Source of the DNA: Flavobacteriaceae bacterium
Lineage (GTDB): Bacteria > Bacteroidota > Bacteroidia > Flavobacteriales > Flavobacteriaceae
NCBI GenBank assembly: GCA_002702745.1
Contig: PABM01000027.1
Location: 1-52,464 of the forward strand
DNA: 52,464 nucleotides
Direction of reading: 5' to 3'
Of the stretch, positions 25,725-34,638 are shown in pieces. The notes under the pieces were generated by a model, which worked only from the letters and a program-made list of their open reading frames with translations, did no database searches and had not been told where the DNA came from. Each line of letters begins with the position of its first letter. Positions within the stretch are counted from its first letter, which is position 1. The translations under genes and the position numbers were made by a program.

Positions 25725-26729
25725 TTAGTTGGCTACATAATTTTCCCATTTTTCAATACAACTTTGAAAATCTTTAGGTAGTTCTGAATCAAATCGCATG
25801 AATTTACCACTTTTTGGGTGGGTAAAACCTAAAGTCTTCGCATGCAACGCTTGTCGAGGAAGTAACTTAAAACAATTTTCAACAAATTGCTTATACTTGG
25901 TGAAAGTGGTTCCTTTAAGTATTGAATCACCTCCGTATCTTTCATCGTTGAATAAAGTATGACCTATATGCTTCATATGAACCCTAATTTGGTGAGTCCT
26001 TCCTGTCTCAAGAGTGCACTTCACTAAGCTAACATAATTTAAACGACTTAGTACTTGATAGTTAGTAATGGCTCTTTTTCCGTTTTCAATTTTATCATCA
26101 TCTAAAACTATATTCTGCAATCTATTTTTTGGGTTTCTACCTATGTAATTATCAATTTTACCACTATCATCTTTTACATCGCCCCATACCATAGCGATAT
26201 ATTCTCTTTTAGATATCTTTTCCGCAAATTGATTTGATAAATGAACCATTGATTCGTCATTTTTAGCAATTACAAGTAATCCACTTGTATCTTTATCTAA
26301 TCTGTGTACTAATCCAGGCCTATTTGAAGAATTTTTTGGAAGATTTTCAAAATGATAAATTAGGGCATTAATTAATGTTCCTGAGTAGTTACCATGACCA
26401 GGATGAACAACCATTCCAGCAGGTTTATTAACCACAACTAAATCATCATCTTCATAAACTATATCTAAGTTAATATTTTCAGCGATTAATAAATTTTCGT
26501 GCGGGGGATATTCAAATAGAACTCTAATATCATCTTGGGGTTTGACCTTATAATTAGATTTAACCACAACTCCATTTACCTTGATGCTACCGTTTTTTGC
26601 AGCAGCTTGAATTTTAGTTCTTGTAACATTTTCAACAAAATTCATTAAGTATTTATCTATTCTTAATGGAGTCTGACCTTTATCTACCTGAAATGAAAAA
26701 TGCTCAAATAATGAATTATTGTTTTCCAT
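25725..26729 (-). CDS. rluD: RluD-family 23S rRNA pseudouridine synthase
   Basis: 334 residues. S4 RNA-binding domain at about 18-75 (LRIDKYLMNFVENVTRTKIQ), then the RluA/RluD catalytic domain with VNKPAGMVVHPGHGN and VHRLDKDTSGLLVIAKN, in which Asp145 is the catalytic residue. Forms pseudouridine in ribosomal RNA. The start overlaps the end of the PASTA gene by 14 bases, so the two are translationally linked. The exact target uridine cannot be told from the sequence. Confidence 0.93.
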   Translation of the reverse strand: MENNNSLFEHFSFQVDKGQTPLRIDKYLMNFVENVTRTKIQAAAKNGSIKVNGVVVKSNYKVKPQDDIRVLFEYPPHENLLIAENINLDIVYEDDDLVVVNKPAGMVVHPGHGNYSGTLINALIYHFENLPKNSSNRPGLVHRLDKDTSGLLVIAKNDESMVHLSNQFAEKISKREYIAMVWGDVKDDSGKIDNYIGRNPKNRLQNIVLDDDKIENGKRAITNYQVLSRLNYVSLVKCTLETGRTHQIRVHMKHIGHTLFNDERYGGDSILKGTTFTKYKQFVENCFKLLPRQALHAKTLGFTHPKSGKFMRFDSELPKDFQSCIEKWENYVAN

Positions 26730-27267
26730 TACCTAATTTAAAATCTATAACCGAAGTTCTTTTAAGAAAATCACCTTCTTTCAAATCATTTCCTTCATGA
26801 GAAATTGAGATAACCTCATCTCTGGCTATATCATCAACGTATTCAATTTCTCCAAAAACAAATCCTAGTGATTCAATAGTTTTCCTAGCTTGACGAACTG
26901 TTATTCTTGTAATTTTAGGAATTTCTACAATCTCAAAATCAGAAGCGTTTAGTGTAAGATATATTTTTCTTCCTTGCTTTACCTTTGAATTTACTTTGGG
27001 AAGTTGGTCTAACACCGAATTAATTTTAAACTCAGGATTGTAGTTGCCTGAATCAGAAATAATGAATTCTAAGTCTAGTTCGTTTAGTTGTGATTCAAAT
27101 TCTTGAATGTTTTTTCCAATTAGATCTGGTACAACAATAAAATCTCCATGACGGGTGTTTAATCTCAGAAATAGCACCAATATCAAAAAAAATAAGAGCG
27201 CCGTTATTATTATTCGAAACGAAGTTTTTAAGAATGATTTACTAAATAAATATTTAAGCACAGACAT
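26716..27267 (-). CDS. PASTA-domain membrane protein
   Basis: 183 residues: short cytoplasmic N-terminus, one membrane segment (about 17-37), then two PASTA domains outside (about 42-110, DFIVVPDLIGKNIQEFES; and 112-182, VEIPKITRITVRQARKTIES). PASTA domains in other bacteria sense or bind cell-wall precursors. There is no kinase or transpeptidase domain here, so this is a PASTA-only protein. Its divergent neighbour is ddl, a wall-precursor gene, which supports a wall link. Confidence 0.9.
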   Translation of the reverse strand: MSVLKYLFSKSFLKTSFRIIITALLFFLILVLFLRLNTRHGDFIVVPDLIGKNIQEFESQLNELDLEFIISDSGNYNPEFKINSVLDQLPKVNSKVKQGRKIYLTLNASDFEIVEIPKITRITVRQARKTIESLGFVFGEIEYVDDIARDEVISISHEGNDLKEGDFLKRTSVIDFKLGNGKQ

Positions 27268-27283
27268 ATCAAAAATTGAAATA

Positions 27284-27291
27284 CAAACTTA
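27284..27291 (-). promoter_or_regulatory. -7 box for the PASTA-rluD operon
   Basis: Minus-strand TAAGTTTG matches TAnnTTTG exactly, 16 bases before the ATG at 27267. Confidence 0.5.
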
Positions 27292-27317
27292 ATTAATTTA
27301 AAATAACTTTAATTAGC

Positions 27318-27325
27318 TACTTTTG
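27318..27325 (+). promoter_or_regulatory. -7 box for ddl-coaD, leaderless arrangement
   Basis: TACTTTTG matches TAnnTTTG exactly; only 5 bases separate its last G (27325) from ATG 27331. It faces the PASTA promoter 26 bases away. Confidence 0.55.
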
Positions 27326-27330
27326 AATTG

Positions 27331-28311
27331 ATGAATAATAATAAGTTGAAAAATATTGGAATAATAATGGGAGGTTATTCTCATGAACACGAAATTTCAT
27401 TAAAAAGCGGAATGGTTGTTTACAAAACCCTCAAAGAAAATTACAACTGTTATAGGATTCTGATCAAAAAAAATAGCTGGAGTTTAATTGACGAAAACAA
27501 CAATTTAACTGCAATTGATAAAGAGACATTCCAAGTAATAGATTATCCAAATCTAAGATTTTATTGTATTTTTAATGCAATTCACGGAACCCCGGGCGAG
27601 GATGGTGAAATGCAAAAATATTTTAATGATAAAAAAATCCCTATAACTGGATGTAATTCATATCAATCAGAATTAACTTTTGATAAGGTAAAATGTTTAA
27701 ATTTTCTCTCTTCAAAAGGAATCAAAGTTGCGTCGTCTATATCAATATTAAAATCCAATAAGGCTAACTTGACAGAAATCGAAGCAAAAGTTGGTTTTCC
27801 TTGTTTTGTAAAGGCTAGTAATTCCGGAAGTAGTTTTGGAGTATACAAGGTTTACAATAAATATGAAATGAAAAATTGTTTAGATTCAGCATTTGAAGTT
27901 GATGATAAAGTCTTAGTTGAGTCTTACATAGACGGAAGAGAATTTTCTGTTGGTGTAATAAGTTTTAGAGGAAAAAACAAGGTGTTACCAATCACAGAAA
28001 TAATAACCTCAAATGATTTTTTTGATTACGAAGCTAAATATGAAGGAAAAGCTCAAGAAATTACACCTGCTAGAATATCAGATAAATTAGAATCAAGGCT
28101 AAACTTACTATCAAAAGATATTTACAAATTATTAGAATTGAAAGGATTTTCAAGAAGTGAATTTATTGTCAACAGTGATGGAATATACTATTTAGAAACC
28201 AATACAGTTCCTGGTCTAACATCTGAAAGTATTTTACCACAACAAGTAAAATGTGCAAATATTGATTTAAAAGATTTATTTACAAACGCCATAGAGGAAG
28301 TAATTAATTAA
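27331..28311 (+). CDS. ddl: D-alanine--D-alanine ligase
   Basis: 326 residues from ATG 27331; an in-frame TTG directly before it (27328) is unlikely to be used. Joins two D-Ala with ATP for peptidoglycan precursor synthesis (EC 6.3.2.4). ATP-grasp features are clear: GGYSHEHEISLKSG at the N-terminus, PCFVKASNSGSSFGVYKV, VLVESYIDGREFSVGVI, and the C-terminal YYLETNTVPGLTSES metal-binding segment. Followed 9 bases later by coaD. The ATG lies 5 bases after the -7 box, so the mRNA may be leaderless. Confidence 0.96.
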   Translation: MNNNKLKNIGIIMGGYSHEHEISLKSGMVVYKTLKENYNCYRILIKKNSWSLIDENNNLTAIDKETFQVIDYPNLRFYCIFNAIHGTPGEDGEMQKYFNDKKIPITGCNSYQSELTFDKVKCLNFLSSKGIKVASSISILKSNKANLTEIEAKVGFPCFVKASNSGSSFGVYKVYNKYEMKNCLDSAFEVDDKVLVESYIDGREFSVGVISFRGKNKVLPITEIITSNDFFDYEAKYEGKAQEITPARISDKLESRLNLLSKDIYKLLELKGFSRSEFIVNSDGIYYLETNTVPGLTSESILPQQVKCANIDLKDLFTNAIEEVIN

Positions 28312-28320
28312 ATTTGAATT

Positions 28321-28773
28321 ATGAAAAGAGCTATTTTTCCCGGGTCATTTGACCCTTTGACACTGGGTCATTGTGAAATTATCAAAAAAGCAACACAAGT
28401 TTTTGATCAAGTTATTGTTTCAGTGGGAAACAATTCTGAAAAAAAGTATATGTTTTCTTTAGATCAAAGATTAAATTTCATCTCTTCTGAATTTAAAAAT
28501 AACTCTCTAGTTTTAGTGGAAAAATACGATGGTTTAACAGCAGAATTTTGTAAAAATAAAAATATTAAACATATAGTTAGAGGACTTAGAAATCCAGGGG
28601 ACTTTGAATTTGAAAAAAAAATTGCCCTATTTAATAATAGTTTAGAAGACATTGAAACTATTTTTTTCTTAACATCACCTAATAATACATTTATATCTTC
28701 ATCAATGGTAAGAGAAATAATCCAAAACGGAGGGGACTACAAAAAATTTGTTCCAGATTCTGTTTCAGCTTAA
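28321..28773 (+). CDS. coaD: Phosphopantetheine adenylyltransferase
   Basis: 150 residues, the family length. Makes dephospho-CoA from 4'-phosphopantetheine and ATP (EC 2.7.7.3). AIFPGSFDPLTLGH at 4-17 holds the TxGH motif, HIVRGLRNPGDFEFE is the substrate loop, and TFISSSMVREI near residue 125 is the ISSxxxR motif. Second gene after ddl. Its stop shares TTAA with the stop of the convergent Nudix gene. Confidence 0.97.
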   Translation: MKRAIFPGSFDPLTLGHCEIIKKATQVFDQVIVSVGNNSEKKYMFSLDQRLNFISSEFKNNSLVLVEKYDGLTAEFCKNKNIKHIVRGLRNPGDFEFEKKIALFNNSLEDIETIFFLTSPNNTFISSSMVREIIQNGGDYKKFVPDSVSA

Positions 28774-29354
28774 CCCAATAGCAGTCTGATATTTGCATAA
28801 CTTTTAGGTAATACAGACTGCAAATTTTCAACGCCTATCCACTCAACCCTAGTAATTCCTTCCTTTTTTTGTGGTTTGAATTCTCCATTATAATCTGAAT
28901 ACATTTCAAACCAATATGTTGATTTTAAATAATGATTACCACTCTTCTTAAATATATGATAAGTTTTTCCTAAGGGTTTAATAATAGATATGTTTTTAAT
29001 TCCGGTTTCTTCAATAACTTCCCTTAGTGCTGTTTCAGTAATTTTTTCATTTTTTTTGGCCTTACCCTTAGGTAAGTCCCATTTTTTATTTCTAAATATG
29101 AATAGAGTTTCTGAATTCTGATTAATTACTTTTCCTCCGGCAGCAGTGATTTCTGGAAATTTTTTTTTAAAAGCTGATATAACAGATATTTCATTTTCAG
29201 CAAAAATTCCAATAGAACTTATATTCTTTTTATTCAAAAGCTTGATAATATCAATGTTATCTAACAACTCCAAATCAATTATTAAGCTATTTTTTAATTC
29301 AGTTTTATTGTCTGAAATGATAATAGGTTTCTCTTTGTAAAAAATTTGTAACAT
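28770..29354 (-). CDS. Nudix hydrolase
   Basis: 194 residues. The Nudix box is complete from Gly97: GKAKKNEKITETALREVIEE, with Glu103, Arg111, Glu112, Glu115, Glu116 and Gly118. About 80 residues before the domain are not part of the core fold and are unrecognised. LPKGKA before the box resembles diadenosine polyphosphate or ADP-ribose type members, but the substrate cannot be assigned. Promoter box at 29367-29374, overlapping the divergent pyrE promoter region. Confidence 0.9.
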   Translation of the reverse strand: MLQIFYKEKPIIISDNKTELKNSLIIDLELLDNIDIIKLLNKKNISSIGIFAENEISVISAFKKKFPEITAAGGKVINQNSETLFIFRNKKWDLPKGKAKKNEKITETALREVIEETGIKNISIIKPLGKTYHIFKKSGNHYLKSTYWFEMYSDYNGEFKPQKKEGITRVEWIGVENLQSVLPKSYANIRLLLG

Positions 29355-29366
29355 TTAAAATAAATA

Positions 29367-29374
29367 CAAATCTA
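29367..29374 (-). promoter_or_regulatory. -7 box for the Nudix gene
   Basis: Minus-strand TAGATTTG matches TAnnTTTG exactly, 12 bases before the ATG at 29354 and only 6 bases from the oppositely directed pyrE box. Confidence 0.5.
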
Positions 29375-29380
29375 AATTAA

Positions 29381-29388
29381 TACTTTTG
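29381..29388 (+). promoter_or_regulatory. -7 box for pyrE
   Basis: TACTTTTG matches TAnnTTTG exactly. Eleven bases separate it from ATG 29400, so the leader is only about 5 bases. Confidence 0.5.
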
Positions 29389-29399
29389 TGTGTAGAATT

Positions 29400-30044
29400 A
29401 TGGATAAACTAGACCAAAATAATTTCAGGGAACAAACGGCTGAAATTTTATTAAAACTTGAGGCCATAAAACTTAGCCCAAACAACCCTTATACATGGGC
29501 ATCAGGATGGAAATCCCCTATTTATTGTGATAATAGAATCATACTTTCTGATTCTAATTCAAGAAACACTATTGCTAATAACTTCGTCAAAATCATCAAG
29601 GATAAGTACAAAGATACTGAATTGATTGCTGGTGTTGCAACAGGGGCAATTGGAATTGGAATATTAGTTGCACAAAAACTTGATCTACCTTTTATTTATG
29701 TAAGACCTGAAGCAAAAAAACATGGAAGAAAAAATCAGATAGAAGGAAAGTTTTTGCAAAACCAGAAAGTTATTGTTGTTGAAGATTTGATAAGTACTGG
29801 AATGAGTTCATTAAATGCAGTAAAAGCTCTAAAGAATTCTAAATTAAACGTGTTAGGTATGATTGCAATATTCAGTTACGGTTTTGAAATTTCAAAAACA
29901 AATTTTACAAACGCTAAGATCAATTTAGATATACTTTGCAACTATTCTATATTATTAAAAAAAGCAGTAGAAACCGAATACATTTCTGAAGATAATCTTG
30001 AAACACTAAAAACATGGAATATAGATCCTGAAAACTGGAATTAA
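29400..30044 (+). CDS. pyrE: Orotate phosphoribosyltransferase
   Basis: 214 residues from ATG 29400; a GTG at 29388 is in frame but is part of the -7 box, so it is rejected. Makes OMP from orotate and PRPP in pyrimidine synthesis (EC 2.4.2.10). LSPNNPYTWASGWKSPIYCD is the substrate end, YVRPEAKKHGRKNQIEG the flexible loop, and VIVVEDLISTGMSS at 124-137 the PRPP-binding motif. Its stop shares TTAA with the convergent birA stop. Confidence 0.96.
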   Translation: MDKLDQNNFREQTAEILLKLEAIKLSPNNPYTWASGWKSPIYCDNRIILSDSNSRNTIANNFVKIIKDKYKDTELIAGVATGAIGIGILVAQKLDLPFIYVRPEAKKHGRKNQIEGKFLQNQKVIVVEDLISTGMSSLNAVKALKNSKLNVLGMIAIFSYGFEISKTNFTNAKINLDILCNYSILLKKAVETEYISEDNLETLKTWNIDPENWN

Positions 30045-30769
30045 ATTATCAATTTAATTTCACTATCAGCATATTTTGAGAATTGTTGATTTAATTCTTT
30101 TATTGTTATTTTACCGTTTTTAGTTACTTTAATTATTTCCCCTTGGAGTTTACTTGTGTTATTAGTTAAAAAATTTGATATTTCATTTTTTCCATAAAGT
30201 AAGCTATTATAAATATTTAATAGTTCATCTTCATTAGTTTTGAATTTATCGAAGTTTTTTTCTAATGTCTTTTGTAATTCATTGGTTAATCTTTCAACAG
30301 AATTTAATTTTCCTGTTTCAATAAAAATTGAAGTTGCGTTAGGCAAATTTTTAAATTCGCTTTGATTAATATTTATTCCTATCCCTATTACTGAGTATTT
30401 TATCCTATTTCCTATAATATTGTTTTCAATTAGAATTCCAGAGATTTTTTTATTTCCCGCCATAATGTCATTAGGCCATTTAACTGTCAGGTCACATAAA
30501 TTGTATTTTTTTAGTGTTTCACTTACGGATATTGAGCTTATTACATTTAGCATAAATTTTTTGTCAATATCAAAATTGCTAAATCTTTTGTAAATGCTAA
30601 ATGCAAGGTTTAAAGAATGTTTATTTACCCATACTTTTCCGTTTCTACCCTTTCCTTGAGTTTGATGTTTTGATACAACCACTGTTAGGTCATCTAAACT
30701 TTCTTTATTTAAAAGTTTTTTTAAATACGAATTTGTTGAATCTATGGCATCAAGTTTGATTATTTTCAT
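30041..30769 (-). CDS. birA: Biotin--[acetyl-CoA-carboxylase] ligase
   Basis: 242 residues from ATG 30769. A longer reading starts at 30802 but its extra 11 residues (hydrophobic, YYFFYFIW) precede the usual LDAIDSTNSYLKKL start, so ATG 30769 is preferred. Attaches biotin to carboxyl carrier protein (EC 6.3.4.15). TQGKGRNGKVWVNK at about 37-50 is the biotinyl-AMP loop, LTVKWPNDI the catalytic Lys region, and GIGININQ also matches. No N-terminal DNA-binding domain, so a ligase only and not a repressor. Confidence 0.95.
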   Translation of the reverse strand: MKIIKLDAIDSTNSYLKKLLNKESLDDLTVVVSKHQTQGKGRNGKVWVNKHSLNLAFSIYKRFSNFDIDKKFMLNVISSISVSETLKKYNLCDLTVKWPNDIMAGNKKISGILIENNIIGNRIKYSVIGIGININQSEFKNLPNATSIFIETGKLNSVERLTNELQKTLEKNFDKFKTNEDELLNIYNSLLYGKNEISNFLTNNTSKLQGEIIKVTKNGKITIKELNQQFSKYADSEIKLII

Positions 30770-30791
30770 CCATATAAAGTAAAAAAAATAA

Positions 30792-30799
30792 TAAATTTG
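30792..30799 (+). promoter_or_regulatory. -7 box for the rsfS-ftsH operon
   Basis: TAAATTTG matches TAnnTTTG exactly, 20 bases before ATG 30820. Confidence 0.5.
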
Positions 30800-30819
30800 C
30801 ACAAGTAAAAAAACTCTTA

Positions 30820-31179
30820 ATGACAGGTAGGTATAAATTTAAAAAACTAATCAGATTGATAATCGATGCAATTGAAAATGTAAAAGGAAATGAAATTAGT
30901 TTATTAGATTTGAGAAAACTTGATAATAGAGTTAGTGATTATTTTATTATTTGTGATGGAAACTCTAATACTCAAGTTAATGCAATTATCGGCTCTATTA
31001 TTAAAAATGTAAGTAAAAAGTTACGTGATAAACCATGGGGTGTTGAAGGAACAGAAAATGCTGAATGGGTACTATTAGATTATATAGACGTAGTAGTTCA
31101 TGTATTTCAAAAAGAAAAGAGAGAATTTTACGACCTTGAGGGATTGTGGGGGGATGCAAAAAAAATAGAATTAAATTAG
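30820..31179 (+). CDS. rsfS: Ribosome silencing factor RsfS
   Basis: 119 residues. Binds ribosomal protein uL14 and blocks subunit joining when nutrients run low. ISLLDLRKLDNRVSDYFIICDG at about 27-48 and KPWGVEGTENAEWVLLDYIDVVVHVF are the family's conserved blocks. First gene of a run rsfS-ftsH-LUD-cdsA-psd on one strand; ftsH begins 4 bases after its stop. Confidence 0.95.
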   Translation: MTGRYKFKKLIRLIIDAIENVKGNEISLLDLRKLDNRVSDYFIICDGNSNTQVNAIIGSIIKNVSKKLRDKPWGVEGTENAEWVLLDYIDVVVHVFQKEKREFYDLEGLWGDAKKIELN

Positions 31180-31183
31180 ATTA

Positions 31184-33118
31184 ATGAAAAATCAAAAAAA
31201 ACAACAAAAACAACCTCAGTTTAATCAATATTGGATTTTTGGTTCAATTGTACTTATTTTTTTATTACTTAACATATTTTCTGGTATTGGATCGCAGAAT
31301 TCAGCTACAACAACACCATCTAAATTTTTTGAATTTGCCTCAAAAGGTGATGTTGAAAGAATTGAGATAATTAACAAGCGTGAAGTTTATGTGTATTTAA
31401 CACGTGATGCAAGATTAAAGGATGATCACAGAAATTCTTCAAAAAATTCCTTACTAACAATCGCATCCAAAAATCCAAACTACAGATTTGAATTTGGTGA
31501 TCTGCAAAACTTTGAAAACAAGCTTTCAAAAGTTAATGATGAAAACAATCAAAATATTGAGGTAAACTACGTGACCGAGCAAAATATTTGGGGAGATATA
31601 ATTATTTCAATGCTGCCTTTTATTGTAATAATAGCAATATGGATTTTTATAATGAGAAGAATGTCTGCTGGAGGGGGTGGTGCTGGAGGTCAAATATTTA
31701 ATATTGGTAAATCTAAAGCTAGGTTGTTTGACGCAAACTCTCAGGTAAAAGTAACTTTCAAGGATGTAGCTGGTCTAGAAGGTGCAAAAGAAGAGGTGCA
31801 AGAAATTGTTGATTTCCTTAAAAACCCGAAAAAATATACAGCACTTGGAGGAAAAATTCCAAAAGGTGCTTTGTTAATTGGTTCTCCCGGTACTGGAAAA
31901 ACTCTTCTTGCGAAGGCAGTTGCTGGTGAGGCTAAGGTTCCTTTTTACTCACTTTCAGGTTCGGATTTTGTTGAAATGTTTGTTGGGGTAGGTGCTTCAA
32001 GGGTTAGAGATTTATTTAAACAGGCCAAAGAAAAATCTCCTTCAATAATATTTATTGATGAAATTGATGCAATTGGTCGAGCTAGAGGGAAGAGTAACTT
32101 TACCGGATCAAATGATGAAAGAGAAAATACATTAAATCAGCTATTAACCGAAATGGATGGTTTTGGCACAAATACCAATGTAATAGTTATAGCTGCAACA
32201 AATCGTGCAGATGTTTTAGATAAAGCTTTAATGAGGGCAGGAAGATTTGATAGACAAATCTATGTTGATTTACCTGATGTAAGAGAGAGAAAGAAAATTT
32301 TTGAAGTTCATTTAAGACCTTTAAAAAAATCTTCATCAGTTGATGTTGATTTCTTGTCAAAACAAACGCCAGGGTTTTCTGGAGCTGATATTGCAAATGT
32401 TTGTAATGAGGCTGCCTTGATTGCAGCAAGAAAAAATAAAAAATCGGTTGGAAAACAAGACTTTTTAGACGCCGTAGATAGAATTGTAGGAGGACTTGAG
32501 AAAAAAAATAAAATTATTACAGAGGATGAAAAAAAAGCAGTTGCTTATCATGAAGCAGGTCATGCTACAGTAAGTTGGATGCTAGAACATGCTGCCCCAT
32601 TGGTTAAGGTCACAATTGTTCCAAGGGGTAGGTCATTAGGAGCTGCATGGTATCTTCCTGAAGAAAGACTAATTGTAAGACCTGAACAAATGTTAGATGA
32701 GATGTGTGCTGCATTAGGCGGTAGAGCAGCTGAGAAAGTCATCTTTAATAAAGTTTCTACAGGAGCATTAAGTGATTTAGAAAAAGTTACAAAACAAGCA
32801 AGAGCCATGGTTACGGTTTATGGTTTAAATGATAAAGTTGGTAATTTAACCTACTATGACTCATCAAACGGAAATGAATACGGATTTACAAAGCCATACA
32901 GCGAACAGACTGCAGAGACAATAGATAAAGAGATTTCGACAATAATCGAAAAGCAGTATCAGAGAGCAATTTCTATTCTAAAAAAGAACAAGAAAAAACT
33001 GATTGAATTAGCTGAAGTTTTACTCACAAAAGAGGTTATTTTTAAGGACAATCTTGAGGAAATTTTTGGTAAAAGACCTTTCGATAAAGAAAAACCAAAA
33101 GTAACTAAATCTAAATAA
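31184..33118 (+). CDS. ftsH: ATP-dependent zinc metalloprotease FtsH
   Basis: 644 residues. Membrane-anchored AAA+ protease that removes damaged or regulatory membrane proteins. Two membrane segments (about 18-37 and 138-158) flank a small periplasmic domain. AAA domain: Walker A GSPGTGKT at 233-240 (Ser in place of the more usual Pro at 234), Walker B IIFIDEID at 288-295, and RAGRFDRQ at about 351. Protease site HEAGH at 456-460 with zinc ligands His456 and His460 and catalytic Glu457. A Gly-rich stretch ([10 protein letters not shown]) follows the second membrane segment. C-terminus Lys-rich. Confidence 0.98.
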   Translation: MKNQKKQQKQPQFNQYWIFGSIVLIFLLLNIFSGIGSQNSATTTPSKFFEFASKGDVERIEIINKREVYVYLTRDARLKDDHRNSSKNSLLTIASKNPNYRFEFGDLQNFENKLSKVNDENNQNIEVNYVTEQNIWGDIIISMLPFIVIIAIWIFIMRRMSAGGGGAGGQIFNIGKSKARLFDANSQVKVTFKDVAGLEGAKEEVQEIVDFLKNPKKYTALGGKIPKGALLIGSPGTGKTLLAKAVAGEAKVPFYSLSGSDFVEMFVGVGASRVRDLFKQAKEKSPSIIFIDEIDAIGRARGKSNFTGSNDERENTLNQLLTEMDGFGTNTNVIVIAATNRADVLDKALMRAGRFDRQIYVDLPDVRERKKIFEVHLRPLKKSSSVDVDFLSKQTPGFSGADIANVCNEAALIAARKNKKSVGKQDFLDAVDRIVGGLEKKNKIITEDEKKAVAYHEAGHATVSWMLEHAAPLVKVTIVPRGRSLGAAWYLPEERLIVRPEQMLDEMCAALGGRAAEKVIFNKVSTGALSDLEKVTKQARAMVTVYGLNDKVGNLTYYDSSNGNEYGFTKPYSEQTAETIDKEISTIIEKQYQRAISILKKNKKKLIELAEVLLTKEVIFKDNLEEIFGKRPFDKEKPKVTKSK

Positions 33119-33207
33119 ATATTATTTACAGTTTTAGTTAGTGAAAATTAATTGCGTTTAATTAACTTTATATAATAAATTCCTTTACAAGATAAATTTT
33201 ATAAAAA

Positions 33208-33810
33208 TTGAATTTTTTTAGTAAGTTTTTTAACAAATCCTCTTCAAAAGAAGATTCTAAAAGTCCCGAAAGCAAATTTCTTCCCAAAAAAAAAGCAGTC
33301 ATTGAAGAAAGGTTTATATTGAAATTTATTGAAAATGGAGGTAAATTTCTTTATTGTGAGAGTCTAAATGAAGTTAAGGAAAATTTTGATTTAATTTTGG
33401 CTGAAAATGAATGGACGAATCAAGATGTATTAATGATTAACTCTAAACTTAAAATACAATTTAATTTAAATAATAATTTTAGCTCAAGTTTAGATGAAAC
33501 CAAGTGCTTTGTAACAGATTGTGAAAACCTAATAGCAAATGACGGGTCAATTTTAATTTCTTCAAATCAAATTCATGAGAAAAAACTAAAAGAATTTCCT
33601 AACAACCTAATTATATTATCAGATACAATGAAGCTGAAAAATACAATCAGTGAAGGTCTTTCAGAGATAAAATCTAAAAGTAAAAGTATACCAACTAATA
33701 TAACTACAATTAAAAATTTTATTATGTTAAGAGAGAATAAAGATTTTTTAAATTATGGATCTTCATCAAAAAACCTATATTTGATCCTTTTAGAAAAAGG
33801 ATTTGAATAG
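33208..33810 (+). CDS. LUD-domain protein (LutC/YkgG-like)
   Basis: 200 residues starting at TTG 33208. The start is chosen because FFSKFFNK fits the usual N-terminus of this flavobacterial family and no ATG lies nearby. FILKFIENGGKFLYCES, CFVTDCENLIANDGSILIS and NLIILSD are the LUD-domain blocks. The domain is known from lactate-utilisation proteins, but the version between ftsH and cdsA is a separate conserved gene without a proven role. Preceded by an 89-base AT-rich gap with an AT-only inverted repeat (TTAATT/AATTAA) and followed 2 bases later by cdsA. Confidence 0.82.
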   Translation: MNFFSKFFNKSSSKEDSKSPESKFLPKKKAVIEERFILKFIENGGKFLYCESLNEVKENFDLILAENEWTNQDVLMINSKLKIQFNLNNNFSSSLDETKCFVTDCENLIANDGSILISSNQIHEKKLKEFPNNLIILSDTMKLKNTISEGLSEIKSKSKSIPTNITTIKNFIMLRENKDFLNYGSSSKNLYLILLEKGFE

Positions 33811-33812
33811 TT

Positions 33813-34637
33813 TTGAAAGAATCAAATAAAAGAATAATTAGTGGGTTAGTTTTTGGTGGAATATTTATATCATCACTTTATACACATATTTCTTTTGCTA
33901 TCTTGACATTTATTTTTGGAATTATTTCAACAAATGAATTTAATAAACTTACAAATCAAAAGGGTGTTGGCTATTATATAGCTTTTTCTATAATTTATAT
34001 ATATTTTTCTGTAACTGAGTATTTTTTAAATATCAATAATCAGACAAATTCCTGGTTTAACGACTTAAAAGACACCTTGTTAATTTTTAGCATATTTGTT
34101 TCACTATTCTTGTTGAGAGATTTATTTTCAACTAAAAATTTAACAAGTGTTCTGGTTAAAAAATATTTTCGTTTTATATTTTATATATCCTCTTCTTTCA
34201 TATTCATTTATTTGATAGCTAACTTTAATGGATTTTATGACTCCTCAATAATATTGGGTTGTTTTATTCTAATTTGGGTGAATGATAGCTTTGCATATAT
34301 AGTTGGTAAAAAATTCGGTAAACAAAAACTATTTTACAGTATTTCACCTCACAAAACTGTTGAAGGGTTTTTGGGTGGTTTATTTTTTTGCTGTATTTCT
34401 GCATCTATCGTCTCTAGGTATATTGATAATAGTATAAGTACTTCACAATGGCTAACAATGGCCATTATTGTAAGTGTTTTTGGTACACTAGGCGATTTAA
34501 TTGAATCTAAATTTAAAAGAGAATCAAATGTAAAGGACAGTGGTAAAATTATGCCTGGTCATGGTGGTATTTTAGATAGGCTAGATAGTATTATATTTGC
34601 AAGCCCATACATATATCTATTTTTAAAATTAATCTAA
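33813..34637 (+). CDS. cdsA: Phosphatidate cytidylyltransferase
   Basis: 274 residues from TTG 33813, 2 bases after the LUD stop; KESNKRIISGLVFG is the normal family start, so TTG is likely real. Makes CDP-diacylglycerol for phospholipid synthesis (EC 2.7.7.41). About seven membrane segments. SPHKTVEGFLGG and the C-terminal signature KDSGKIMPGHGGILDRLDS with its Asp pair are clear. Followed 1 base later by psd, the enzyme of a later step in phosphatidylethanolamine synthesis. Confidence 0.95.
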   Translation: MKESNKRIISGLVFGGIFISSLYTHISFAILTFIFGIISTNEFNKLTNQKGVGYYIAFSIIYIYFSVTEYFLNINNQTNSWFNDLKDTLLIFSIFVSLFLLRDLFSTKNLTSVLVKKYFRFIFYISSSFIFIYLIANFNGFYDSSIILGCFILIWVNDSFAYIVGKKFGKQKLFYSISPHKTVEGFLGGLFFCCISASIVSRYIDNSISTSQWLTMAIIVSVFGTLGDLIESKFKRESNVKDSGKIMPGHGGILDRLDSIIFASPYIYLFLKLI

Positions 34638-34638
34638 C

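Noticed and set aside
30770..30802. Extended start for birA
   Set aside because: Eleven hydrophobic residues that do not fit a biotin ligase N-terminus; ATG 30769 gives the standard start.
33119..33207. AT-only inverted repeat (TTAATT/AATTAA) after ftsH as a terminator
   Set aside because: The stem has no G-C pairs and no T-tract follows; the operon probably continues.
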